In this document: positions 33,401-44,877 of the stretch, piece after piece
Layout of the letters: each line of letters opens with the position of its first letter
Numbering within the stretch: the stretch's first letter is position 1
NCBI GenBank assembly: GCA_947652115.1
Contig: OX393565.1
Span: forward strand, 24,333,233-24,397,232
Source: Blastomussa wellsi
Taxonomy: Eukaryota > Cnidaria > Anthozoa > Scleractinia > Plerogyridae
Direction of reading: 5' to 3'
DNA: 64,000 nt
Notes under the pieces: model-generated
The model's database searches: none
What the model was told of the DNA's origin: nothing
The model's input: only the letters and a program-made list of their open reading frames with translations
Translations under genes and position numbers: made by a program

Positions 33401-33994
33401 TGTGGAGGAAGGGTCATAGGCGTACGAGAAATTTTTTGCCAGGGATGGAGTTGAATCATTTGCCCAAAAAATTATCCCAAGTTGCCTTGCCCAAATTTCT
33501 CATGCTGCCCAAAAAATCTGATGTGCCCAAAATTTGGGGGGCTGCAGCCACTCCTAACCCCCCCACCCCCCCGGGCCAGTGCGCCTATGTTTAAAGTTAG
33601 CAGCCAAACGAGACCAAGTGAAAATGAGAAAGAATCACTTGCAAAGTTAACTAATAAGCTCGTGGGTTTTTCTTTAGGTACGGATCGCACAAACGTGTGT
33701 TGGATTAAGGAAGGGTGCAGAACTCTGGCGCCGAAATCTTGTACCAGCCTTCCTCTTGACGTAGTTGACGTCTACGCTGCAGAATCTGACGGCTACTTGT
33801 TAAACGTTCACCTCAACTGGGGATGTTTAGCCCGCAACGAAGTGCTGGATGACGAACTTAACACTTCCCCACCCTCCTGCAACCCGCCATGCTTCCGCAT
33901 CAAGAAGCCTGGGAAGTACTGTTACATGAGCACGCGCAATAACAATTTCTCCAATCGACGTCACATTGGTCAGATAACTGTGACAAGTGTTTGA
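27454..33994 (+). CDS. DD3-3-like secreted protein, gene B
   Basis: Nine exons in the same phases as gene A: 27454-27603, 28592-28678, 28806-29133, 29408-29626, 29714-30137, 30303-30359, 32218-32501, 33153-33197, 33678-33994; 1911 nt, 636 aa. The ATG follows an acceptor (GCCAG|GC). Signal peptide [19 protein letters not shown], then [16 protein letters not shown] as in A. Most of the chain is close to A; the least conserved part is exon 6 and the start of exon 7 ([14 protein letters not shown] versus TDDVKREYNASHNY) and the last residues (TSV versus IKPEE). The C-terminal cysteines are all kept. Intron 6 is long (about 1.86 kb) and full of inverted-repeat elements. In both genes, failure to splice exon 7 gives a short read-through ending in a stop. 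AATAAA lies at 34228. Family as for gene A; function unknown. Confidence 0.87.
29155..29216. repeat. CT-rich microsatellite in intron 3 of gene B
   Basis: A run of CCCT and CT units directly after the exon 3 donor. Gene A has a shorter, interrupted CT tract at the same intron position (20487-20555), so it derives from the common ancestor and has expanded in B. Confidence 0.85.
30795..31385. repeat. Large foldback element in intron 6 of gene B
   Basis: Left arm (GATATCTTGCCAAATTTCA ... GCCGCCATTAATT ... ACCTCACGGGTT) is matched in inverted order by the right arm (AACCCGTGAGGT ... AATTAATGGCGGC ... TGAAATTTGGCAAGAT). Arms are roughly 250 bp with moderate divergence, centred near 31085. No coding capacity. 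Confidence 0.7.
31386..31497. repeat. Short inverted repeat in intron 6 of gene B
   Basis: CCTAAACAAAAGCTGCGTGA ... ATTCTGGGGAATAAA is answered by TTTATTCCCCAGAGCCTCGA ... CTCTTGTTTAGG. Arms about 43 bp, loop about 25 bp. It directly adjoins the larger foldback. Confidence 0.75.
31628..32124. mobile_element. Mariner/pogo-like miniature element in intron 6 of gene B
   Basis: Ends CAGTCGACTCTCTCTAA...TTAAGAGAGAGTTGACTG, with TA on each side (31626-31627, 32125-32126). Internal repeats of GTCCGTCTTATAGAG / GTGTCCG. TA duplication and CAGT ends fit the Tc1/mariner/pogo group. No transposase. Confidence 0.82.
32616..32877. mobile_element. PIF/Harbinger-like miniature element in intron 7 of gene B
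   Basis: Left end GGCCTCGGTTATATAGTCTC and right end GAGACCATATAAATGGCGCC are inverted, continuing to GGGTACCCGAAACAAC / GTTGTTTCGGATACTC. TAA on both sides (32613-32615, 32878-32880). Non-coding. Confidence 0.78.
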
Positions 33995-34869
33995 ACATTG
34001 CATGCTACAACTGAGTTCAGGATCATTACCTTTTAACGGCGTTGGTTTTCAAATATCGGGCTTTCCATTATGAAATAGAGCGAGGAACTAGGGACATTTA
34101 TGTTTAGTTTGCTAGGAACGGTTGCTTTTTTTTTCGTTTTAATTTTCATTAAAGGAGTTAGTGTTTACAATACATGTTGAAACTGTTAAAAGAGTTAGTG
34201 TTTGCAATACATGTTGAAACTGTTAGAAATAAAAGGAGAAAGTATGGGTTATATGTGTATTTGTTAAATTCAAGTTAATTTTAATTTCAACCTAGAGTTA
34301 TTTTAAACTGTTTAAAAATGGGTTTTCCCTTTTTTGGGGATGTAGTACATGCGTAAATGACATAAAGTGAGATTTAGAAAAATTTCATCTCATCCACACA
34401 GTTAATATGAACTTTGTATGAAGAAGGTGAAGGCCGGGGGGCTAAATTTTTCTGAAGAAGAATGAAAATGCTCTGAGGCTCCAGTGATACAAAAGCAAAA
34501 AATTGTTTGCAACAGTTGGGCTTTTGATTCTGAAGGACAAACAGTTAAATATTTTACGAAGTTTAACAACGTTCGCACTGTGAAAAAAAAGGATGGTGGC
34601 ACAAAATTAACAAATGGCGTCATCATCTTGGAGAAACCGCTTGTAAAAAAACATAACCATTCACAGAAAAATTGCCAAAATGCCGTAGGAAGTGGTTTTC
34701 GGAGTATAAAGAAAGGTACGAAAAGCAGAAAAATTTTGGCAACTTTTCGGCAACTTTTTGAAAAAAATAGCAACTTTTTGGCAACTTTTAGACACTTTTA
34801 TCGGCAACTTTTTTGGGATTCATCGGCAACTTGAGGCTAAGCCTAATTAGTGGCATCACCACTGCTTCG
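33995..34869. other. 3' flank of gene B up to the duplication junction
   Basis: The 3' untranslated region holds a 37-bp tandem duplication (34155-34191 and 34192-34228) just before AATAAA at 34228. From 34738 to 34832 the motif GGCAACTTTT recurs about six times, some 40 bases before the junction at 34870. A 116-codon plus-strand frame at 34484-34834 runs into that repeat and resembles no known protein. Confidence 0.5.
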
Positions 34870-35850
34870 ATCGGAACATCCTCTCGTAGGATCACGGGGA
34901 AACCACAATATCAGAGTAATATAAATTAATTAATAAAATATATATTCTTATTCACGTGGTTTGTTTCCACGCGACAGCACTGTTGTCGTGTGCTTAGCTT
35001 GTGTCTAGTGCGCGAGCTGATCTGAATAATGCAAATTTTGTCCTATATAAATAAAATAAAATAATCTAAATAACTATAAAACAAGTTATATTTATATGTA
35101 ATTGCACACTGCCATGAACTATTTTACTTTTCTCGTCTTTTCTGGAACCAAACCATGTTATGTCCATTTTGTAGAATGTGAAGAGGACCTCCTGATGCCT
35201 TTAAACAAATGTCGACAGCTAAAGCCTGGATCTCACTGCCACGAACTATGCAAGTTAGAAGATTCTTTGAAGATGCTTGTGGTGTCGTTCATGGATCAAC
35301 TTGCACCATTTTGTCGATTTTATTACTTATAATTTCCATAAAATTACAGATTTTGAAAATAAAGAGAAATACTGGAAGGTAATGGATGAGATTTGAGGGT
35401 AATGTTAGGAGAACAGCATCAGAAAGTGAGCCCCACCACACCAGTTTGGAAAATTCTACAAACATATGTAGTGGTTAGATGTCACTTCAATGTTTTTTTC
35501 TTCCACTCATTCTGATAAATTAGCACACATGAAAACATAATAACATTTGCTTGGTGGTTTTCGTTTTAATCCAGTAGATGCTGTTGCATGATACATATTT
35601 CAAATTTAACATGTGGCTGGCAGTGAGTATATATGAAGCAATCCTATATGAAGCAATCCTACAAGGTGATTGGCTACCAATGCAGTCAAGATGACTGCTC
35701 ATTACATTTTTAAAGGTTTTCCAAGTGCCATAGTTATTTACAGTAAATCCATACAATAAATCCTTCAGCCGATCAACCAGTTTCGCCGCAGCAACAAGCG
35801 ACGAGGAACCCGTAACTTACAGATGTTCGCAACGTATTGAGCAGACTGAC

Positions 35851-35967
35851 CGCCATTTTGGATTTCAGAATTTTTGGAGACAGTTATGTACGCATGCGCG
35901 TTGGATTTTTGTGTAGGCTATCCCGCCGTTCGTCCCGGATACGTCACTGAAGCGAATACTGACGTCA
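35851..35967. promoter_or_regulatory. Copy 2 of the YY1/NRF1/CRE-like motif cluster
   Basis: The same three motifs as at 1222-1339 are kept (CCGCCATTTTGG, GCATGCGCG, TGACGTCA), while flanking bases differ by small indels, for example loss of four bases in CGTATATATTGAG. Confidence 0.4.
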
Positions 35968-36463
35968 TAGAATACCGCGAAGGCCTGGAAAAACGCCGTA
36001 CAGGAACTAGGCCACATTTCAATAATACCCTATATCAATTTGCATTTTCAGTTGCAGAATTCATTGTGTATCACTGAATTTTAATATCCCAGCCACGCAT
36101 GCTACTTGTAGAACTACATACATCTTTTAACACCATTAATAAAATTCCAACTCTGAATTTAAAGTCCGTCGTGTACGTGGATACCAACCTTATTACCTTG
36201 TTCATTAATTTTTATCCCATTGCTTATTGCTTACTGTTCGATTTTCTATGTCCAAGCCAACACAAGTACGCATTGCTGACCTATTTTTATCCAGTTTGCC
36301 CTGACACGATGCGAAACGAGACAAAGGCTCCTATTTTGCCCGTACCTAGTAAGACGAGACAATAAAGCAATGAATGGAATGAAATTGTCTCTATTGCTTA
36401 AAGGTGAGAGTAACCTTTGAATGGCTTCGTCAGGAAACGCTATCTATTTATATTACTGATACG

Positions 36464-36986
36464 TTATCGGACAAAAATGTAACACATCGCATTATGATAT
36501 TTTTCTAAATTATCTCCTGAACTATTTGCCACGTTTCCACAGGTGTTGGACTCCTCAGGAGACCCACCTGTGCCAAATCCGATTCTGGAGTCACAAGTCC
36601 AGCAGTCATCTTGATTGTTGGCAACGAAACTGATTCTTGTCCTGGGATTAGGTGCCCAGAAACAAAGAGCGTTGAAACCTTCCATGTTACAGATGCTTTG
36701 TAAGGAGGCCAGGGAACCAATCAACGTCTTCCACGTGTTACGTCCCAGTGTGGTTGCGCGGTATTGTCCGTCAGCAACCATTGAATACAAAGAGTCAGGT
36801 GTCTTGTTTATGACAACAAAGTTCGTTCTTTCTTCGCCATGGATCCTGATACCAAGGCATATTTTAGAGAAGGATGTGCCCCAGTAGGTCGTCAATTTGG
36901 TCTCTTGAGTCAAAGACACTCTCCCCTCCTGCAGGATTGAAAGTTTCCATGTTGCTCCAAAGATTTGAATGATAGCGGAAGGTTTC
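36464..36986 (-). pseudogene. Copy 2 of the frameshifted last-exon pseudogene
   Basis: Same exon remnant and same 2-base loss as at 1836-2358. It differs at about ten residues (for example GTGGS where copy 1 has GKGGS), so it has evolved without constraint in at least one copy. Confidence 0.75.
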
Positions 36987-37067
36987 CTGGAGATGAAAAA
37001 TTCGAGAGAATATAGCCCTTAGATTAATGCTTAATTTAGAACTGAAATCAGGTCGCATATGTAATAA

Positions 37068-38055
37068 TATAATTTTTTTTTTTTCAACTGGGTTGATAAT
37101 GTGAATTGGTCACCGTAAAGAGATTCAAGGGCTGACGTTTCGAGCGTTAGCCCTTCGTCGGAGCGAATCAAGGAATTGTGAGTCGTGTGTTGTTTATATA
37201 CAGAAAGATGGAGCTTCGCTATTGGTGAGTGCCTGGTAACGTGAAAAAAACGGAATAAATTAGTTGAATGAAAAGCGTTCGTTGATACCGTAAGGATTAA
37301 GAGTGCCGATTTGAAAAATAAATTTTTGTTCTAGAGTTTTACGGCTTTCCGTGTTTCCTTGGTGAAGGGAAAGGCAGCAGACTGCCATATGTTGCTTAGA
37401 ATGATTTGGGAGATTGAAGTGTCTCGCGACCGGTTTCGATGCATTTTTGTCGTCTTTAATTCTCTACGTACCGAAGGTGTTCTCGGAATCGGTCGCCTAG
37501 TCGTCTCCCTGTTTCGCCGATGTATAACTTTTTGCAAAGAGTGCAAGTTATGCAGTAGATGACATTGGCTGAGGTACAGGTGAAATGATCAGTGATCTTG
37601 ATAGATCGCTTGGGTCCCGATATTTTGTCGACGTTGTGAATGAAAGGGCATGTTTTGCATCGAACGCGAGCGCATTTAAAAGTTCCGGGTTGATCACTTG
37701 TTTGGAATGCAGTTCTGACTAAAAAGTTACCTATGTTTTTGTCGCGTTTGAATGAAATTAAAGGAGGTTGCGAAAAAATTCTACCAGTGTCGGGATCATT
37801 CTGAAGTCATTTAAAGTTTTTGAGAATGATGGATTTTACTGCGTGGTTATGAAAGTGAAATGTGAGGGTTAATGGAATTCTATCGTTGTTTTCTCTCTAT
37901 GACGTTATTGTAGTGCTGACTGTCGATCAATTTGTTGGGCGCGATGATTGCCCGCTTGAACAACAGAAGTAGGATAGCCGCGTTTGTCGAAGAAATTGCG
38001 CATTTCCTCTGATTTTAGAAACTTTACCCCCTCTACGCATATGTGATAGGTCACG
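37068..38055 (-). mobile_element. Copy 2 of the broken Penelope-like element
   Basis: As at 2442-3420. This copy keeps the nine bases (around 37551-37560) that restore IYC ahead of the Cys-rich GIY-YIG region, so copy 1 has a deletion. The terminal hammerhead-like motif is also present (37122-37169). The end next to it carries an expanded T-run. Confidence 0.78.
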
Positions 38056-39262
38056 AGATGCCACTCCACTGACTATAACGCCAGTAAAAATATAACACAA
38101 ACAGCGGTGATAAACATTTTTTCAAAAGTGTAACCGTTAAAATTGGGCAAGCTATTTATACTGTAACAATGGGGGTCTGGAACCTAGACAGAAAACATCT
38201 ACAGTAGAAAAAATGAGCTGCGTTATGGTTTGTGAACTTTGAATAATTTAGCCTAAATTTTTCAAATTCGTCATTTCTAATCCGTCTCAGTCTTTACTAT
38301 CCTCGTTCCTTTTTAGTTTAGTATCACCTCTTTGGGGTTTTTCTTCCTTAGCAAATTGTGACGGAGATCCTTTAAAGTCAACTCGTTCTATTGTCATTGG
38401 AAAGCAAAAGAAAAATTCGCCGACTTAGTAAAAGAAAATGAATATATAGAAACACCTACCATCATACAAAAAGTTGGACTGGCTAAATAGCACGCTTATG
38501 AAGTTAAAGTTTCAACTGATTTTCCTCTCGAAATCCACCGTAAGAAAAAAAAAGATGGCGGCTGTACATTTTACCAAAATACTCTGCGAACCAAAAAAAG
38601 CCCACTGGGCATATAGAACGGTATGGTTTAACGGAAGTCGTTCCTTGTACTAACAACATTGCTCTAGCCGAGTGTGAATGACAACTTTTCTATGTGTTTT
38701 TATATGCTCTTGTAGGGTTTTCGCGCGCAAAGCATTATAGGTAAATGTTCCAGTCGCAATCTTTTTCCTTACGGTGGATTCTAACTTTATCGTCTGCATA
38801 ACTTTGTCTTTATGAAATAATATTAATTTAAAATTTATCTATGTAATAGTACTTATAGAAACCTAACCCTCAGTTGTTCTTCTATCCCTCCTAGATTAGC
38901 TTTTGCTTCCTGCGAGACAGCGTAATTAGTGAAGTTAAGTATTCATAATAACGTTATGTTGTTGTTGTTGCTGCAGTAATGTCTCAGTATTCTTGTAGTA
39001 TTACGCTCATTGTATAGGCATTCCCTCAGCACATTAGGCTACGGTATCGGTAGAGAATTGATTATTAAAAGGTCCCTCAAAATTTGGGACTCTCATCCCC
39101 CTTCCCCACCCTCCCTATCCTGAAATTATGCTTTTGTTACAAATGCTCTCAAGATGATTTTATTGAATGCTCGGTTCCTCGTGCTTGCGTATTTTTTTCG
39201 GGCAGGGAGGTTACAGACCTCCCCACCCCCCAGGTCCGAAGGTGTCCGTACGCCTATGTAGA

Positions 39263-39445
39263 TAGACCCTTTTCATAAATGGCTGCCAATTTAAAATTCT
39301 TTTGTATGCAGTCAAATTAGCCTCACTAAACTCGTTTGGGAGTAAAAATTCTTTTGAATTATCAACTCAAAAACGAGGTTAGTCAGGCTTATTTTAATGC
39401 TTACAAAAGAATTTATAATTGGCAACCATTTATGAAAAGGGTCTA
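39263..39445. mobile_element. Copy 2 of the TAGACCC miniature element
   Basis: Matches 4645-4827 with the same inverted ends. Confidence 0.75.
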
Positions 39446-40033
39446 TAACATGTTACAACTACAATTTATATAGTAATTAAGGCGTTATCGTTTGTCTCAC
39501 GATGTAGTCACTTGTGATGTGGACCGCGACGTTTCGGCTGCATTTATATATTGCCCAACTTTTAATTTAGCAATGCTCACCGCAGCAAAGTTATTCGGAA
39601 AACAAAAAAACAAGAAAATAGAAAGATTTTGCCACCAAATAGTAATCAACAATAGTTTCCACAACAGCAAACAAAACTCAGACCAACCACAAGACTTGCT
39701 AAGTTAGAAGAAAAGAAGGAACCGGTAAATAAAATTAAACTTGAATATTTTCTTCCCTTTCAACTTCTTTGGCACAACTTTATCCTCGCATGTGGATCTT
39801 CCCCACATGCAAACTCACAGGCTGGGTTAGAATGCCTTGAACTCGAGGGTTAGCAAACTGGTTACTGTTACACTGCCCTCTTCTGCGCTAATTATAGTTA
39901 TTGATATAAGGCGGTTGTAAACGAGACTCTAAATCAAACAACAAACAACAACAACATCAAATATTTTATTAAACATGATCCATTTTTTAAGCCCTAGAGG
40001 CTCGCAACTAGCAGCATAGCTATTCTTGGGGAG

Positions 40034-40491
40034 TAGGGTCATTATGCCGGTATAATTTTGGGCATAATAGCATAGTCAGAGCATCGAGCATAATGCCGGC
40101 ATAATGGCCAAGTTTGTAGCATAATGCCGGCATAATGCTACAAAACTAATATTCTCCCTATTTTCAGTGAAAGTGAGAGAAAAAATATCGAACTTTGCCT
40201 CCTGTCTGATTATTCAGATCTTGGTTACTGGTTTAGAGGCCTGGCTACAGCATTATGCCAGGTCCATCCTGACAACAATCACAACATGGCAGGTCCCGAG
40301 GGAAATGTTGCGTTTTAAGCTTTGGGGACTGGGTACGGGTGGTACCGTGGATTCAAGGGCGAAATTTTACCCGGCATGACACGAGCATAATGGTCTGACA
40401 CGAGCATAATTTTCGGCATAATGGCACGATTTTTAGGGTGACGCTAAAAAGCATAATGGTCAAATTTACGAGCATAATGTATCTAACCCTA
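40034..40491. mobile_element. Copy 2 of the hAT-like miniature element
   Basis: Matches 5416-5873, with TTGGGGAG on both sides (40026-40033 and 40492-40499). Confidence 0.85.
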
Positions 40492-40529
40492 TTGGGGAGC
40501 TACCATTACTGATTATAATTACACATTTC

Positions 40530-40968
40530 GGTGCCTTAAAGTGCAACTGCGATGAAAAAATATTGTTCTTGTTCTCTTTCCTCCATTACCAGATTCAGCT
40601 TAGGTCGAGTTGCATTGAGAGAGCTGGATCAAGAGAGAAAATGACGTCATCGACTCACCAGTTTATTTTTTTACTGTGCGAACCAGAATATTTGGTATGC
40701 AAAACAGCAACTTGCTTCTAAAATCTCGTGCTGCATACTAATCAGCTGGGTTCACACATTGCAATAATAAACTAGTGAGTCGATGGCGTCATTTTCTCTC
40801 TCGATCCAGCTCTCTCAATGCAACTCGACTGAAGCCGAATCTGGTAATGGCGGACAGTTTAAACAAGAAACGAAAAACGTGCATGGTGCATTCGTGCCAA
40901 ATATAAAATCGGAATCGGAAGAGAACAAGAACCAAATTTTTTCATCCCAGTAACACTTTAAACTATTT
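40530..40968. repeat. Copy 2 of the 439-bp foldback element
   Basis: Matches 5912-6350 arm for arm. Confidence 0.75.
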
Positions 40969-41051
40969 TATATTTTTAAAGGTCACATGTGACTTTGCTT
41001 CTGAATGCTGTTTGTTTGAAATTCCATCGTATTTTGTTCTAGTATTGTGTT

Positions 41052-41279
41052 TTAGTCTCCGTTATCTGGTGAATGTGCTGCCAAGTTTCCACACGTGTTA
41101 GAGGTTTCCGTTCCAAACCCGATGCTGGAATCACAGCTGCGGCAGTTATCTTGCTCATTACTAAGGATACCAATTCTTGCTATACTAAATTCTCTGTTAC
41201 AGTTGAGCTGTAAGGATGCCTGAGAACCAATCAGCTTCTTCCACGTGTCAAGACCCAGTGAGGTGCGCGGTATTGTCAC
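41052..41279 (-). pseudogene. Copy 2 of the truncated last-exon pseudogene
   Basis: Same early stop as at 6434-6661; one residue differs (Gly for Ser in the IARIGILS segment). Confidence 0.75.
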
Positions 41280-41391
41280 TGAATTCTACAATTTCTAGAA
41301 CCCCTTCCACTGCTATTAAAAAAGAAATCAACAGTTTCTATTCATCTTGCATGACCATTAATCGTGCAAACTTTAGAACTAATTCTAGTCC

Positions 41392-43192
41392 TTATTGCAC
41401 CAAGATGTATCCCATGGCTTTTATTGACACCCCGCCATTATCTGGTGACCATTGGCCGTCTGCCTCGTTTCCACACGTGTTGCTGGGGTTAGGGTACCCT
41501 CCTGTGCCAAATCCGATTCTGGAATCACAGCTTTCGCAGTCGTTTTGTTCGTTACCAAGGATACCAATTCTTGCTAGTCCAAGAACGCTGAACCCTTCCT
41601 TGCTGCAGTTGAGCTGTAAGGAGGCCTGTGGACCAATCAGGCTCTTCCACGTGTCACGACCCAGTGAGGTGGCGCGGTATTGTCCGTCAGCGATCAGTGA
41701 GTACAGGGAGTTGGCCTGTTTGTTGATGACAATGAACTCTCTCTGTTCGCCAATCTTCATACCAAGACAAATCTTGGAGAAGGATGTGTTCCAGTAGCTT
41801 GGTAACTTGGTCTCTTGTGAGTCAAACCCAGTCTTCCCTCCTGCAAGGTTGTAGGCATTTCTGTCGCTCCAATACGACGAAGCATAAGCAAAGGTGTTCT
41901 GAAGAAGAAAAAAGAAATTGTTCACACATCACCTCGGATTATATTCAAGTTGGACCTCCGCGAATACCTGTGCGATGCTCTACAAACTGATCTATGAAGC
42001 TAAACACTGGGAGCGAGGCCAATTTATTGAGTTCGTATTTTCATATTTTCCCTTGCTTAAGGCCCGGTTCGAACGTCGAACTTTACATGTGCCGAACCTA
42101 ATACCTATTTGGGTCGACCCGAATAATTAAGTTCGGCAGTTGATTCAAACGTCGAACTTTCACATGGGCCGAACTCAATATCGGCTAAGAGGAAAACGGC
42201 GAATTTTCCAGTTGTGCACTTTATGGAACGAAATAAATACTCGTCACCGTACTCTACAATATAATGGGACCGCTTCACAGACAACACTTTTTGAAGATCG
42301 TACTTGTAATGTGGTCGCCAGGCTTTGGTCAAATGTCTTCAGTATCGTTTAGACTGAAACTTTAACTACTGACTTTAGTTTCTAGCTCTGTCTTTTGTTT
42401 TATTTTGGTCTAGACGCATATTCAACAGAAACAGTATGCGAATTGTGTCCGATAAACTCTGGCTACATTTTTTGCGGTCCAGTGTTATGTCGCGCAATGT
42501 CGCGCCATTTCATGCACGACCGTGTTTTTGCCAATCACAAACTCTCTTATATCAAGAAATACATTAGCGTAATTTATGCATTAGGTTCGGCACATGTAAA
42601 GACCGACGTATGAAACGAAGTCGATCTTTTGCCGTTCTATTCGACAAGCCATGTCGAATAGAACGGCAGGTCGACCCAAATACAAATCTGTCGAACATAA
42701 TTGATTCAAACGTCGAACCTTACATTTGCCGAACCTAATTATCAGATTCGGCACATGTAAAGTTCGACGTTTGAACCGGGCCTAAGTATTAAACTGACCA
42801 ACAATGAATGAACAGATAAAGAATAAATATTTTACTTTGGACCTCAATAAATCTATGGTTTGGTCGTTTGGTCAAGGAGATCATTCTAAGAGTTATGCAA
42901 TATTTAGGAAAAAAGTTTGTGAGCAATCAAACATTAGGACGTCTATATCTCGAACACGCTTATCTTAAACTGCGCGCTATGTCGAACTGAAGACATCTAG
43001 GCATTTACGTCATTATAAAAATAACCGCGGGTTTTACGAACTCCCGGTCCAGCTATCTTGAACAGTTTTTGATTTATCTTGGCTTAACTTTTACCGAATC
43101 GATCCCAACTATCTCAAACTCTTCCTACAGTAGAACACATATTTTAGAGTTGCATTGCGATTCAGTGCAATAAGAGGTCTATAATGATACAG

Positions 43193-43237
<45 letters not shown>

Positions 43238-44679
43238 GTATAACAATATAATTTGGTTTTATCAACTGGGTTGATAATGTCAATTGGCCACCGTAAAGAG
43301 ATTCAAGAGCTGACGTTTCGAGCGTTAGCCCTTCGTCGGAGCAAATCATTCGCTCCAACGAAGGGCTAACGCTCGAAACGTCAGCTCTTGAATCTCTTTA
43401 CGGTGGCCAATTGAAATTACCAACCCAGTTGATAAAACCAACTTATACTGTAATGATATACTTTGTTTCCGTCAATCTTCATGACCGGAGTCCATCCCCC
43501 AGTTCCACATCCAAAATTTCCAAAGTGGCAGAGAACCGAAGTTGGTTTTGAGGCAAAGCGGAGAGTAACCAGCTGGCTAGCGCTCGACCTGTTGAAAAAA
43601 GACGTCTATTACAAGAATAATTAAAAGTATACTTAAATGATACTTTATTATATCGCAGTCTACTAGTTACTGTTCTTTGGAGAAAAGAAAAGTTAACTTG
43701 AGATCTTGGGTTCTGCGTAGGGCTCGCTTTCGATAGGATCCCTCGATCTAGAACTAACTTGATTTAATGGCGCCGAAACCAATTGTGGAATTACAAGCAT
43801 TTTAGGCATCCTACTGATGAACGGTTATGGCAATTAGATATTTTTTATAGGAGCCAACATTGAGATTGTGGTCTGTCCCCTTTGAATTGTAGCTCTTAAA
43901 TCAACAAATTGTTGTAAGTTGCTGTTGTGTAATGGTTGTAGTAGGTACGTACTTCATTCAAGTACCATGGCACAACAACCAAGGATCAAGCCTTGATGTT
44001 TATAAAACATAGTATTCTTACCAACAAACCACTAAAAACTTTCACAGAAATGCCTCCAACGCGTTTTGAATACGCTAAAAATAAACTTTAACTTACTTGT
44101 ATACGTCGTATATGTCCTTACAGGATTTTGCAGAACCTGAAGCTCAAAAGAATTATATAAAAAAAAAAAATTATCAGTCCGCTTTTAAAGCAATGGATTC
44201 AATAGCATAGCTATATGGGTGTTGGGAAACCTTTCCTTAATTAAAGTTATTTTCAAAAGACGAAGAACAATTAACGGAATAAAAAAACGTAGTACCAGTG
44301 AAAAGCGGTTTAGGGTTAACGTTCCAGTCAGATAACAAATCCAACATAATTTATTTTGACTGGTAGTATGTAAAAACGGTTGATTTCTAGCTTTTGTCGT
44401 TTAAACTCAGTCAAAGTGGACAAAAGAGGAAACACTACTTCCTTGAAGGTTTCACGCACCTTTCTCACAATATTCACCGGTAAAGTCTTTTCGACAAATG
44501 CATTCGATCGTGTCACGTTTGTAGTTCGGTAGACAGGTTCCTCCATTTTGGCACGGCGAGGAAGAACAAGGCGACTGCAGAAAGAATAACAACAATAACA
44601 TCAGTAAGAGAAAATGTCGCTCAGTATGTAGATTGGAGAGAGCTGTTCTACGGAAGTCGCGCTTATACGCACTGGCCAT
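41392..44679 (-). CDS. Secreted EGF-like/GGWTP-domain protein, copy 2
   Basis: Exons 44679-44460, 44136-44097, 43588-43462 and 41898-41392 join exactly as in copy 1 (297 aa) with all splice sites kept. The protein is intact and almost identical; one change seen is NTFAYAS for NTFSYAS at the start of exon 4. The same two intron elements are present (42061-42782, 43190-43450). The two copies are indistinguishable in predicted function: a signal peptide, one EGF-like domain, a GGWTP segment and a Cys-containing C-terminal domain. Confidence 0.78.
42061..42782. mobile_element. Copy 2 of the 722-bp PIF/Harbinger-type miniature element
   Basis: Matches 7443-8164; ends GGCCCGGTTC / GAACCGGGCC and TAA borders conserved. 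Confidence 0.85.
43190..43450. mobile_element. Copy 2 of Penelope-derived foldback element 1
   Basis: Matches 8572-8832, including the TAATGATA flanks. Confidence 0.75.
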
Positions 44680-44877
44680 TGCTTTACAAGCCTATATATT
44701 TTGCTGGTTCTTATTACTTTCTGAAATAGACCTTGATAGAAAAATCCAGATTTTTTTTAGGATTTTGAGACCTTATAAAGATTTCTAGAAATGTGGGGAT
44801 TTTTAGAAATTGAGATTTTTGTGGAAAATTTTAATCAATGATTAAATTGCCGCCTAATAGGAAGTCATGAAATATAT

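Larger units (their letters stand above)
50..34869. repeat. Copy 1 of a ~35-kb tandem segmental duplication
   Basis: Direct comparison shows that the sequence from position 50 onward reappears from 34870 in the same orientation and gene order. The homology starts abruptly at the shared bases ATCGGAACATCCTC; the 49 bases to the left do not match the bases left of 34870, so this is the visible left edge of the unit. Offsets drift from +34820 to +35827 because of copy-specific insertions and deletions. The right edge of the unit cannot be seen, since copy 2 leaves the window in the first intron of the last gene. It is either a real tandem duplication or two haplotypes joined head to tail. Confidence 0.93.

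Noticed and set aside
34484..34834. 116-codon plus-strand gene at the copy junction
   Set aside because: Its end is made by the GGCAACTTTT repeats and the rest shows no known domain or splice context.
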